Positions 56,768 to 64,000 of a DNA stretch of 64,000 nt are shown in pieces. Source of the stretch: Martinezella tropici. Its GTDB lineage: Bacteria; Pseudomonadota; Alphaproteobacteria; Rhizobiales; Rhizobiaceae. A program made the position numbers and the translations under genes. The stretch covers positions 62,001-126,000 of the forward strand of contig NZ_VNIP01000010.1 of the NCBI RefSeq assembly GCF_008370325.1. Direction: 5' to 3'. Each line of letters opens with the position of its first letter. The first letter of the stretch is position 1. The notes under the pieces are model-generated. The model was not told the origin of the DNA. It was given only the letters and a program-made list of their open reading frames with translations, and did not search any database.

Positions 56768-57850
56768 ATGAATGTTCTGCGTCGCCTTCCGCTTCTTTTC
56801 GCACTGCTTTCGGCGGCCGGCAGCAGCTACGCCGCAGGAATCCATATCGGCGTGGTGGCGCCGCAGGGCGGCAATTTCGCAACGCTGGGCGCGGAGATCA
56901 CCACTGGGGCCAATTTCGAGATCCAGGCCCAAAAGGATACGGCGACCGTCATCGACGACCCCTGCACCGAGGACGGTGGCCGGGCTGCCGCCGAGGCATT
57001 GATCGCCGCCAAGGCACAGATCGCAATCGGCTTTCTTTGCACCGAAACATTGGAGGGCGCGCTTCCGCGCCTCAAGGACGCCGGTATCCCGGCCATTACC
57101 ATCTCCGTACGCTCCCGCATTTTGATGGAAGATGCGCTGAAGAATGGCTGGCCCCTGTTCCGCCTCGCACCCACCGATAGCGCCGAGGCTGCCGTCGCGA
57201 TTAACACCATCCTGAAAAACTGGACGGCCGAGCCGATAGCACTGATCGAAGACGGCACGATCCACGGTCGCGAACTGGTGGGTGCGATCCGTAGCGCGCT
57301 CGAGGAAAAGGGGTTGAAGCCGGTCTTCACCGATACCTACCGACCCGGCCAGGATCAACAGATCGCGCTTGTCCGTCGCTTGAAGAAGGCCGGCGCCACG
57401 CATGTCTTCATTGGCGGCGACCGCAGCGATGTCGCCGTCATCGCGCGCGACGCCAAGAGCGAAAACATTCAACTGGCCCTGATGGGTGGCGACGCAATGC
57501 GTGCAGCCGATACGCCCGTGCCTTTGCTGGAAGGCGTGCAGGCGATCGCCCTGCCCGACTATGCAAGCCTGCAGGCCGCACAGCAGACCGTCCAGGCCAT
57601 GCGCGCTGGTGGCATCGAACCAGACGGCTATATCCTGCCGGCCGCGGCCGCGGCGCAGATCGCCAGCCAGGCAGCCGAAGGCGCCAAGGCGGAAAACAAG
57701 CCCGTCGCCGATAAGTTCGTCGACACGGCATTCCAGACGGCGATCGGCCCGATCACCTTCGGACAGAACCACGAATTGACCGAAAACCCCTATCGCCTGC
57801 TGGAATGGCGCGGCAATGCTTTCGTCCCGGTGACGACGCCGTCGAACTAA
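56768..57850 (+). CDS. Periplasmic ligand-binding protein, Peripla_BP_6 (LivJ-like)
   Basis: A 360-residue exported binding protein. A signal peptide (residues 1-22, cut after SYA) leads to a type I periplasmic fold: IHIGVVAPQGGNFATLGAEI, IGFLCTETLEGALPRLKDAG, LIEDGTIHGRELVGAIRSAL and THVFIGGDRSDVAVI. Such proteins usually feed branched-chain amino acid or amide ABC transporters. No permease or ATPase gene is nearby, so it may be an orphan or a signalling receptor. The ligand is unknown. Confidence 0.86.
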   Translation: MNVLRRLPLLFALLSAAGSSYAAGIHIGVVAPQGGNFATLGAEITTGANFEIQAQKDTATVIDDPCTEDGGRAAAEALIAAKAQIAIGFLCTETLEGALPRLKDAGIPAITISVRSRILMEDALKNGWPLFRLAPTDSAEAAVAINTILKNWTAEPIALIEDGTIHGRELVGAIRSALEEKGLKPVFTDTYRPGQDQQIALVRRLKKAGATHVFIGGDRSDVAVIARDAKSENIQLALMGGDAMRAADTPVPLLEGVQAIALPDYASLQAAQQTVQAMRAGGIEPDGYILPAAAAAQIASQAAEGAKAENKPVADKFVDTAFQTAIGPITFGQNHELTENPYRLLEWRGNAFVPVTTPSN

Positions 57851-57920
57851 GGCGATCCGTTCGGGCGGTTGTTTGCCCGCGACAGCGGTGCTAATCCAGA
57901 CACCACTGCATAATTTAAAG

Positions 57921-57966
57921 CGCTACAGCGGCCTCAGCGCGTCACAGGTGACGCGCGGCGCTGTAG
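57921..57966 (+). repeat. Extragenic nested palindrome upstream of rpe
   Basis: Outer arms CTACAGCG (57923-57930) and CGCTGTAG (57959-57966) enclose inner arms GCGCGTCAC and GTGACGCGC (57937-57956). This GCGCTACAGCG-type palindrome resembles mosaic elements scattered between rhizobial genes; that likeness is from memory. It lies 25 nt before the rpe ATG. Confidence 0.55.
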
Positions 57967-57991
57967 AAATCAGTTGGAGCTCAGCTATCCC

Positions 57992-58678
57992 ATGACCTTG
58001 CCGATCCGTATCGCCCCTTCCATCCTCGCCGCCGATTTCGCCAAGCTCGGACAGGAAGTCAAGGACGTGACCGAAGCCGGAGCCGACTGGATCCACCTGG
58101 ACGTCATGGACGGGCATTTCGTGCCGAACATCTCCTTCGGCGCCGATGTCATCAAGGCACTGCGCCCCTATACGACCGCGACCTTCGACTGCCATCTGAT
58201 GATCTCGCCCGCCGATCCCTATCTGGAAGCCTTCGCAAAGGCCGGGTGCGACCGCATCACCGTTCATGCCGAAGCCGGCGTGCATCTGCACCGCTCGCTG
58301 CAGACCATCCGTCATCTCGGCAAGAAGGTCGGCGTCACCCTCAATCCGGCAACGCCGCTTTCCGTGCTGGAAAACGTCCTCGACGATATCGATCTCATCC
58401 TGATCATGTCGGTCAATCCGGGCTTCGGTGGCCAGAAGTTCATTCCGGCCATGGCCGACAAGATTCGCAACGCCAAGTCCCTGATCGGTGACCGCCCGAT
58501 CGAACTCGAAGTCGATGGCGGCGTCTCCGTTGAAACGGCCCCTCTGATCACGGCTTCCGGCGCCAATGTCCTCGTTGCCGGTTCGGCGATCTTCAAGGGC
58601 GAATCTGTCGATGCCTACCGGCAAACGATCGGTGATCTCCGGGCAGCCGCCGAACGAGGTCGCGTTGGATCAAACTAA
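57992..58678 (+). CDS. rpe: Ribulose-phosphate 3-epimerase
   Basis: Rpe interconverts ribulose 5-phosphate and xylulose 5-phosphate in the pentose phosphate pathway. A 228-residue TIM barrel: IAPSILAADFAKLGQEV, HLDVMDGHFVPNISFG with the metal-binding His and Asp, DCHLMI, MSVNPGFGGQKF and LEVDGGVSVETAPL. The ATG at 57992 fits the family; a TTG 18 nt earlier is closer to the GGAG site. The next gene starts within it. Confidence 0.95.
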   Translation: MTLPIRIAPSILAADFAKLGQEVKDVTEAGADWIHLDVMDGHFVPNISFGADVIKALRPYTTATFDCHLMISPADPYLEAFAKAGCDRITVHAEAGVHLHRSLQTIRHLGKKVGVTLNPATPLSVLENVLDDIDLILIMSVNPGFGGQKFIPAMADKIRNAKSLIGDRPIELEVDGGVSVETAPLITASGANVLVAGSAIFKGESVDAYRQTIGDLRAAAERGRVGSN

Positions 58679-59186
58679 TCCGACCAATGCCATCATCGTG
58701 GCGGGCCGGACACGGACCGTCGCCTCGCATTGCCTTGAAGTTCTGGGCGGTGCGCTATGCTGGGGTGCGGCCATGGCCGCTTCGGCGCTCGTTGCGCTTT
58801 ATTGGCGCAACGGCCTTCTGACCAGTCATCTCCCGGCTCTTGCCCTGGTGTACTTCTTCGGCGGCACCCTCGCCTGGCCCATTCTCGTGCCGCTCACCCG
58901 GCGCGTCATCCGTAACCGCCCGACAAGCGCGCGCTTCGCTGCTTTCTTTCTAGCGCTCTCTATCGGCACGGCGGCCATGACGGCGTTTCTCTTTGCCATG
59001 GACTATCGCTGGTTCTATTCGCGCTGGCATGCGCCTTTCGGCTCGCTCATCTGGACATTCCAGTTCCTGTACACCGGCGCCAGCGCCGTTTACCAGTTCG
59101 CCATTCTCGGCTTGCCCCTATTTCTGCCGTTCGGCCTGCTATGCCTGATCGCCGTTTCCGCCTATCTTGCGCGACGGACACGTTGA
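58665..59186 (+). CDS. Hypothetical four-helix membrane protein
   Basis: A 173-residue protein with four predicted membrane helices (LVALYWRNGLL flanks, LALVYFFGGTLAWPILVPL, FAAFFLALSIGTAAMTAFLF, and FAILGLPLFLPFGLLCLIAV). No family recognised. The TTG start at 58665 has GAGG five nt upstream and overlaps the last 14 nt of rpe, so it is coupled to it. A longer frame would run deep inside rpe. Confidence 0.75.
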   Translation: MDQTNPTNAIIVAGRTRTVASHCLEVLGGALCWGAAMAASALVALYWRNGLLTSHLPALALVYFFGGTLAWPILVPLTRRVIRNRPTSARFAAFFLALSIGTAAMTAFLFAMDYRWFYSRWHAPFGSLIWTFQFLYTGASAVYQFAILGLPLFLPFGLLCLIAVSAYLARRTR

Positions 59187-59204
59187 GGCGTACCAAGGAT
59201 TGGC

Positions 59205-59249
59205 CCAACAAACATTGTGCCAACAAACATTGTGCCCACAAACATTGTG
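59205..59249 (+). repeat. Three tandem 15-bp repeats before purB
   Basis: The unit CCAACAAACATTGTG occurs at 59205-59219, 59220-59234, and, with one change (CCCACAAACATTGTG), at 59235-59249. Each contains the short dyad ACAA-ACA-TTGT. They lie 70 nt before the purB start and could be an operator array or a mutable minisatellite. Confidence 0.85.
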
Positions 59250-59318
59250 ATTGCCGCTCGTCTTTGTTATGGGGGCGCCGAGGTTTCCTTTCCCATTAGC
59301 CAAGAAAGCTTTGAGCCA

Positions 59319-60620
59319 ATGATCCCGCGCTACTCCCGACCGGAAATGGTCGCCATCTGGTCGCCCGAAACCAAGTTCCGTATCTGGTTCGAGATCGAGG
59401 CCCATGCCTGTGATGCGCTGGCAGCTCTCGGCGTCATCCCGAAGTCGGCGGCAGACACCATCTGGGAAAAGGGTGGCAAGGCCACCTTCGACGTTGCCCG
59501 CATCGATGAGATCGAGGCCGTCACCAAGCACGACGTCATCGCCTTCCTGACGCATCTGGCCGAAATCGTCGGGCCGGATGCCCGCTTCGTGCACCAGGGC
59601 ATGACCTCATCGGACGTGCTCGACACTTGCTTCAACGTTCAGCTCGTCCGCGCCAGCGACCTGCTGCTTGCCGATATCGACAAGCTTCTGGAAGCCCTGA
59701 AGCGCCGCGCCTTCGAGCACAAGGATACCGTTACCATCGGCCGCTCGCATGGCATTCATGCCGAACCGACGACCTTCGGCGTCAAGCTGGCGCTCGCCTA
59801 TGCCGAATTCGAGCGTTGCAAGCAGCGCCTGATCGCGGCTCGCGAGGAAGTCGCCACCTGCGCCATTTCCGGCGCCGTCGGCACCTTCGCCAACATCGAT
59901 CCCCGCGTTGAAGAACATGTTGCCGCTGCCCTCGGCTTGAAGCCGGAGCCGGTCTCCACCCAGGTCATCCCGCGCGACCGTCATGCAATGTTCTTCGCCA
60001 CGCTCGGCGTCGTCGCCTCTTCGATCGAACGCCTGGCCACTGAGATCCGCCACCTGCAGCGCACCGAAGTCCTGGAAGCCGAAGAGTATTTCTCGCCCGG
60101 CCAGAAGGGCTCGTCCGCCATGCCGCACAAGCGCAATCCGGTATTGACGGAAAACCTGACGGGCCTTGCCCGCATGGTCCGCTCCTATGCCATGCCCGCC
60201 ATGGAAAACGTAGCCCTCTGGCACGAGCGCGATATTTCCCACTCGTCCGTCGAGCGCATGATCGGCCCGGATGCGACCGTCACGCTCGATTTCGCGCTCG
60301 CCCGCATGACAAGCGTCATCGACAAGCTGCTGGTCTACCCGGAAAATATGATGAACAATTTGAACAAGTTCCGCGGACTTGTTCATTCGCAGCGCGTGTT
60401 GCTCGCCCTCACCCAGGCAGGCGTTTCCCGCGAGGATGCCTACCGCCTCGTTCAGCGCAATGCCATGAAGGTCTGGGAGCAGGGCAAAGATTTCCTCGAG
60501 GAACTGCTCGCCGACCAGGAAGTGCGCGCAGCGCTTTCCGAAGAGGATATCCGCGAGAAATTCGACCTTGGCTATCACACCAAGCATGTCGACACGATCT
60601 TCAAGCGGGTTTTCGGCTAG
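59319..60620 (+). CDS. purB: Adenylosuccinate lyase
   Basis: PurB acts twice in purine synthesis, releasing fumarate from SAICAR and from adenylosuccinate. The 433-residue protein begins IPRYSRPEMVAIWSPETKF and has the signature GSSAMPHKRNPVLTENL, the HQGMTSSDVLDTCF and GRSHGIHAEPTTFG regions. The ATG at 59319 is chosen because the frame upstream is the repeat array. It ends with a strong terminator; purC follows 2.9 kb later on the same strand. Confidence 0.96.
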   Translation: MIPRYSRPEMVAIWSPETKFRIWFEIEAHACDALAALGVIPKSAADTIWEKGGKATFDVARIDEIEAVTKHDVIAFLTHLAEIVGPDARFVHQGMTSSDVLDTCFNVQLVRASDLLLADIDKLLEALKRRAFEHKDTVTIGRSHGIHAEPTTFGVKLALAYAEFERCKQRLIAAREEVATCAISGAVGTFANIDPRVEEHVAAALGLKPEPVSTQVIPRDRHAMFFATLGVVASSIERLATEIRHLQRTEVLEAEEYFSPGQKGSSAMPHKRNPVLTENLTGLARMVRSYAMPAMENVALWHERDISHSSVERMIGPDATVTLDFALARMTSVIDKLLVYPENMMNNLNKFRGLVHSQRVLLALTQAGVSREDAYRLVQRNAMKVWEQGKDFLEELLADQEVRAALSEEDIREKFDLGYHTKHVDTIFKRVFG

Positions 60621-60643
60621 GCCCGATCCATCGATCTGATTTT

Positions 60644-60682
60644 GAAGAAGCGGCGCGGAAAACTCGCCGCTTCTTCTGTTTT
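60644..60682 (+). terminator. Intrinsic terminator of purB
   Basis: A perfect 12-bp stem (GAAGAAGCGGCG/CGCCGCTTCTTC), a nine-nt loop, and TGTTTT after it. It starts 24 nt after the purB stop. Confidence 0.85.
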
Positions 60683-60741
60683 GCGGATAAGATCCTGGCA
60701 GCGATTATTCCAACGCAGTGTGCAAGCGCGGTGTGCAAGCA

Positions 60742-61152
60742 ATGATCTGGTTCGACGCAGTCCTGGAACATCCTGCGGACGATGACCTGCTGAGAGGCTG
60801 CATCGCGGCGTTACTCGATCTGCACACGCAGAGCGTGGACGTCGTCCACGACATCGGAGAAATGCGCGGTGCGTCCGTCACTTGCGTGGTCGCCGGCGCA
60901 TCGGAAGACGCCTATTCGCAAATCGTGACCATCTATCTTTCGGGGGATCGTCAACAGCCCGATATCATTGAAGGTGGCGCACGGCTGGCACGATTGCTCG
61001 GCAGATCGTTGCTTCTTGCGAACGATGCCACCGCGGACCCCTACTCGTTCATTCTCGTGTCCAGGACCGGAGTGCGGTCGGTCGTATCGGTCAATCCCGG
61101 CGAGCTAGACACGCACGACCGTTACGTGATCCCGAAGCAACAGGAGCGTTAA
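60742..61152 (+). CDS. Hypothetical protein, 136 aa
   Basis: A 136-residue soluble protein that I do not recognise. It has a mixed alpha/beta pattern (IAALLDLHTQSVDVVHDIGE; VTCVVAGASEDAYSQIVTIY; RTGVRSVVSVNPGELDTHDR). The ATG at 60742 is assumed; an in-frame GTG at 60718 is within a direct repeat (GTGTGCAAGC at 60718 and 60731). No operon partner is clear; the next gene is convergent. Confidence 0.6.
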   Translation: MIWFDAVLEHPADDDLLRGCIAALLDLHTQSVDVVHDIGEMRGASVTCVVAGASEDAYSQIVTIYLSGDRQQPDIIEGGARLARLLGRSLLLANDATADPYSFILVSRTGVRSVVSVNPGELDTHDRYVIPKQQER

Positions 61153-61180
61153 GCGACTGGGGCCTATTCGCTTGGCGCGT

Positions 61181-61603
61181 CTACGTTTCGCGTCCGATTT
61201 TCCGATGGATCGATCTTTGCGACGATCCTCTTTCGCCGTTGTCGTCGCGTCGGGCCGCCTTCTCCACCAGACGGTCGAGATGCTTCAAATCCTCCTCGTC
61301 CAGGTTCTCGATGCCGATGAAGCGGTTCTCTGCGGCACTGGTCAGGATGAGCTCGTTGAGCTTGGCCTGGATGGCACGCGTGTCGCGCGTCTGCGCGTTC
61401 TGCAACAGAAAGACCATCAGGAAAGTGATGATCGTCGTGCCTGTGTTTATCACGAGCTGCCAGTTTTCGGAAAAATCGAAAATCGGCCCGGTCAAGCCCC
61501 AGACGAAGACCGACAGCAGCGCCAGTATGAAAACGACCGGTTTTCCCGCCCCTTCCGAAACCACCGTGGCGAAACGAGCGAAGATATGTTTAAGCCTTGC
61601 CAT
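61181..61603 (-). CDS. Low-affinity iron permease family protein
   Basis: A 140-residue inner-membrane protein of the low-affinity iron permease family. Two helices (PVVFILALLSVFVWGLTGPI and NTGTTIITFLMVFLLQNAQ) are followed by QTRDTRAIQAKLNELILTS and a charged C-terminal tail. Despite the name, an iron transport role in bacteria is not established. It lies downstream of nothing on its strand within 120 nt; the DUF2189 gene precedes it after its end. Confidence 0.82.
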   Translation of the reverse strand: MARLKHIFARFATVVSEGAGKPVVFILALLSVFVWGLTGPIFDFSENWQLVINTGTTIITFLMVFLLQNAQTRDTRAIQAKLNELILTSAAENRFIGIENLDEEDLKHLDRLVEKAARRDDNGERGSSQRSIHRKIGRET

Positions 61604-61689
61604 GAACCTTATCCTCGGCTGAACTCACCTATCTCTCGAACTTATTTCAATTCGCGAGATGGACGCAGATCAACGCTGCAAGGTCACGC

Positions 61690-61716
61690 TGGTTCCCGCC
61701 GAGAAGACGGGAACCA
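61690..61716. other. 9-bp hairpin at the end of the DUF2189 gene
   Basis: Arms TGGTTCCCG and CGGGAACCA with a nine-nt loop, 15 nt after the stop of the minus-strand gene. No T-run; a weak terminator or processing site. Confidence 0.45.
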
Positions 61717-61731
61717 ATGACAAGCCGGCCT

Positions 61732-62538
61732 CTAGCGAGGCTCGGTCGGCACCACCAGCTTGCGATAGAGGTGCCAAGTGGCGTGACCGAGTATGGGCAT
61801 GATCACGGCCAGCCCCGCGAAGATCGGAATCGTACCGATCACCAGCAGCGCCGCCACGATCAGGCCCCAGACCGCCACCGGTATCGGATTGATCAGCGTC
61901 GCCCGGATGCTGGCGTCGACCGCGGCCACGACACCGACATCGCGGTCCAGCAGCAGCGGAAAGGTAACGACCGTGGTCGCCAGCACGACAAGCGCGAAGA
62001 TGAAGCCGAGGAGATTGCCCCAGAACATCATCGCTATGCCTTCGGGCGTCGTCAGGATACTCGACACGAAGGATGTGAGCTTCGGCGGTGCGCCATCACC
62101 GAAATAGATGAAGTAGAGATTCTGCGCCACGAAGAGCCAGACGATGAAAAGGCCGAACAGCATGAGGCCTGCGACGATGATCGACGGCAAGGCTGGCGAG
62201 AAACGGACCTCGAAAGCATGGCTCCATGACGTATCCAGCCCCTTCTCCCGCCGTCGGCTGATCTCGTAAAGGCCGATTGCCGCAATGGGACCCAGCAGGG
62301 CAAAGCCCGACATCAATGGAAACAGCAGCGGCAGCAGGTTCTGGTCCGTGCTCCAGATCGCAAGCGCAATGCCTGCAATCGGATACATCAGGCACAGGAA
62401 TACGTAATGCGATGGCTTTTCGCTGAAGTCGTCCAGCCCCAGTTTCAGGGCATCGACGAGGTCAGCAATGCCGATCTTGCGGATGGCGGGGCGGGTAAAT
62501 GTGTGGTCCGCTCCTGCCATGACGTGAAAGGCCGTCAT
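61732..62538 (-). CDS. DUF2189 family membrane protein
   Basis: A 268-residue inner-membrane protein with about six helices. IGIADLVDALKLGLDDFSEK and GPIAAIGLYEISRRREKGLD are typical of the DUF2189 family, related to cytochrome c oxidase-associated membrane proteins of unknown role. The length is normal. Transcribed toward the iron permease-like gene and probably with it. Confidence 0.85.
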   Translation of the reverse strand: MTAFHVMAGADHTFTRPAIRKIGIADLVDALKLGLDDFSEKPSHYVFLCLMYPIAGIALAIWSTDQNLLPLLFPLMSGFALLGPIAAIGLYEISRRREKGLDTSWSHAFEVRFSPALPSIIVAGLMLFGLFIVWLFVAQNLYFIYFGDGAPPKLTSFVSSILTTPEGIAMMFWGNLLGFIFALVVLATTVVTFPLLLDRDVGVVAAVDASIRATLINPIPVAVWGLIVAALLVIGTIPIFAGLAVIMPILGHATWHLYRKLVVPTEPR

Positions 62539-62708
62539 AATGCTCTCCTCCTCAACCTCGATGTGCTCGGCTGGCGGCGCAAAATGGCGGCAAAATGGCT
62601 GCCGACATCCTCATTCGCTACCGGCAGCGGCGATATTAGCAAATTCTGCCGCAATTGTCGCCTTTCTCACTTGACAGTTGGGCTCCCGTTTTCCACATCG
62701 GCGCAATC

Positions 62709-63263
62709 ATGAAAGCCTCCGACGCAAACATTCTCATTATTCCCGGCTATACGAATTCCGGCCCCGACCACTGGCAGACGCGGTGGGAGCAGAAGCTCTC
62801 CACCGCGCGGCGCGTGGAACAGGCGGAATGGTCGAAGCCGGTGCGCGATGACTGGGTCGCCCGCATTGCCGAGGAAGTGAACGCTTCGGATAAGCCCGTT
62901 GTGCTCGTCGCGCATTCGCTCGGCGTCCCCTCGGTGATCCATGCGATCCCGCATTTCCGCAACAAGGTTGCCGGCGCCTTCTTCGTGGCGCCGCCCGATG
63001 TCGCCAATCCGGATATCCGGCCGAAGCATCTGATGACCTTCGGCCCCTATCCTCGCGATCCCCTGCCGTTTCCCTCTGTTACCATCGCAAGCCGCAACGA
63101 CCCCTTCGGCAGTTACGAGCATGCGGATGATGTTGCCAACAGCTGGGGTTCACTGCTGATCGATGCCGGTGAAGCCGGCCATATCAATACCGAATCCGGG
63201 CATGGCCCCTGGCCCGAAGGCACGATGGTCTTCGCCAAGTTCCTCAGCCAGCTGAAGCCTTGA
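62709..63263 (+). CDS. RBBP9/YdeN-type alpha/beta hydrolase
   Basis: A 184-residue serine hydrolase of the RBBP9/YdeN family: ILIIPGYTNSGPDHWQTRWE, the nucleophile elbow VAHSLGVPSVIH, the acidic residue in IASRNDPFGSYEHAD and the histidine in AGHINTESGHGPWPEG. The substrate is unknown. The ATG at 62709 fits the family N-terminus; the site before it is weak. Just upstream of the purC region. Confidence 0.88.
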   Translation: MKASDANILIIPGYTNSGPDHWQTRWEQKLSTARRVEQAEWSKPVRDDWVARIAEEVNASDKPVVLVAHSLGVPSVIHAIPHFRNKVAGAFFVAPPDVANPDIRPKHLMTFGPYPRDPLPFPSVTIASRNDPFGSYEHADDVANSWGSLLIDAGEAGHINTESGHGPWPEGTMVFAKFLSQLKP

Positions 63264-63304
63264 TTGCGCCGAAGCAACGGTGGGTAGAAGCGCGCCGCGC
63301 CTCA

Positions 63305-63368
63305 CTAGCCTGTGAAGTAGCGGGCACCTTCATTCCATCGTCAGATAAAAGCCTGTAAAACAGGCTAG
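63305..63368 (+). other. Alternative hairpins in the purC leader region
   Basis: CTAGCCTGT (63305-63313) can pair with ACAGGCTAG (63360-63368), a perfect 9-bp match over 46 nt. The AGCCTG at 63350-63355 can pair with the same right arm (CAGGCT) as a short hairpin. The two foldings exclude each other. This may be a hydrolase 3' end or an attenuator-like leader of purC. Confidence 0.3.
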
Positions 63369-63528
63369 CAAAGGATCCCGATTCCCAGCATTGGCACCCC
63401 GTCAAGGCCGGAATTCCGAGGAAGGAGGCGCAGGCGGATTGTGAATTCGCTTCTTATCCGTTATGGGGACGCCCACATATGATCCACTTGCGCTATACCG
63501 TAAGCGCCAAAGACAGAGAACAATACCA

Positions 63529-64000
63529 ATGAACCGTCGCCGCCGTATTTACGAGGGCAAGGCCAAGATCCTTTATGAAGGGCCTGAGCCGGGCACGCTG
63601 ATCCAGTTCTTCAAGGACGACGCCACCGCCTTCAACAAGAAGAAGCACGAAGTCATCGATGGCAAGGGTGTTCTGAACAATCGCATCTGCGAGTATATTT
63701 TCAGCCATCTGAACAAGATCGGCATTCCCACGCATTTCATCCGCCGCCTCAACATGCGCGAGCAGCTGATCAAGGAAGTGGAAATGATTCCGCTCGAGAT
63801 CGTCGTGCGCAATGTCGCCGCCGGTTCGCTCGCCAAGCGCCTCGGCATCGAGGAAGGCGTGGTCCTGCCGCGCTCGATCATCGAGTTCTACTACAAGTCC
63901 GACGCGCTCGAAGACCCGATGGTCTCCGAAGAGCACATCACGGCCTTCGGTTGGGCCAATCCGGCCGAGCTCGATGACATCATGGCGCTCGCCATCAGGG
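63529..64000 (+). CDS. purC: SAICAR synthetase (partial, 3' end outside the window)
   Basis: PurC joins aspartate to CAIR in purine synthesis. The visible 157 residues run from the ATG at 63529 in one open frame to the window end: RRRIYEGKAKILYEGPEPGT, FFKDDATAFNKKKHEVIDGK, IGIPTHFIRRLNMREQLIK and the signature VRNVAAGSLAKRLG. No frameshift. In rhizobia purC is followed by purS and purQ; those would be beyond the window. The upstream neighbour encodes an unrelated hydrolase. Confidence 0.95.
   Translation, partial: MNRRRRIYEGKAKILYEGPEPGTLIQFFKDDATAFNKKKHEVIDGKGVLNNRICEYIFSHLNKIGIPTHFIRRLNMREQLIKEVEMIPLEIVVRNVAAGSLAKRLGIEEGVVLPRSIIEFYYKSDALEDPMVSEEHITAFGWANPAELDDIMALAIR

Overview
The window reads as an ordinary chromosomal stretch of an alphaproteobacterium of the Rhizobiaceae, most likely genus Rhizobium. 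Supporting this are the G+C-rich codon use, promoters of the CTTGAC-N17-CTATAT type, the sufS2-B-C-D-S1-X-A gene order known from Agrobacterium and Rhizobium, an Irr-box-like operator, the rluC/HAD/ATP12 block, the gcvTHP operon behind a tandem glycine riboswitch, and purB followed a few genes later by purC. No insertion sequence, prophage, integrase or CRISPR array was seen. Genus and species are inferred from gene content only.

Layout. 0-9 kb: end of a SPOR-domain DD-carboxypeptidase, L-serine dehydratase (sdaA), a set of small membrane proteins, a LiuR-like MerR regulator with its own operator, a peptide-deformylase homologue that lacks metal ligands, a secreted two-repeat cysteine protein, lipB and tRNA-Leu(GAG). 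9-23 kb: small regulators, a DMT exporter, propionyl-CoA carboxylase (pccA and pccB, convergent), glutathione-dependent formaldehyde oxidation (class III ADH plus S-formylglutathione hydrolase), a guanidine-II riboswitch with sugE/gdx, two DoxX proteins, ATP12, an HAD phosphatase, a pseudouridine synthase and a PCu(A)C copper chaperone. 23-28 kb: the glycine cleavage operon. 28-36 kb: the seven-gene suf operon on the minus strand, with a promoter and an Irr-box-like dyad at its head. 36-48 kb: a GNAT enzyme, a large caspase-fold pseudo-protease, tyrS, an MGMT/ATL-like small protein, a giant AsmA-like protein, Bcp, a DUF455 protein and a membrane-anchored M23 protein. 48-57 kb: rhlE, a Nudix protein, an acyltransferase and a tightly packed seven-gene minus-strand operon (flavin reductase, MoxR, CoxE, two XdhC halves, MocA fusion, TfoX-N). 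57-64 kb: an orphan solute-binding protein, rpe, purB, several small membrane or hypothetical genes, and the start of purC.

How genes work together: sdaA, gcvTHP and lipB (lipoyl supply for GcvH) bear on serine, glycine and one-carbon flux. The formaldehyde genes sit beside them. The suf operon supplies Fe-S clusters, which SdaA-type enzymes need. The Cox-like operon looks like a complete maturation kit for a molybdenum hydroxylase whose structural genes are not in this window.

The observations most worth a second look are the guanidine-II riboswitch, the Irr-box/promoter pair of the suf operon, the pseudo-caspase with both catalytic residues replaced, the peptide-deformylase homologue without two zinc ligands, the stand-alone Cox maturation operon, an orphan terminator that suggests an sRNA near 7.5 kb, and a triple 15-bp repeat upstream of purB. 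I did not find an obviously new multi-gene defence or mobile system.
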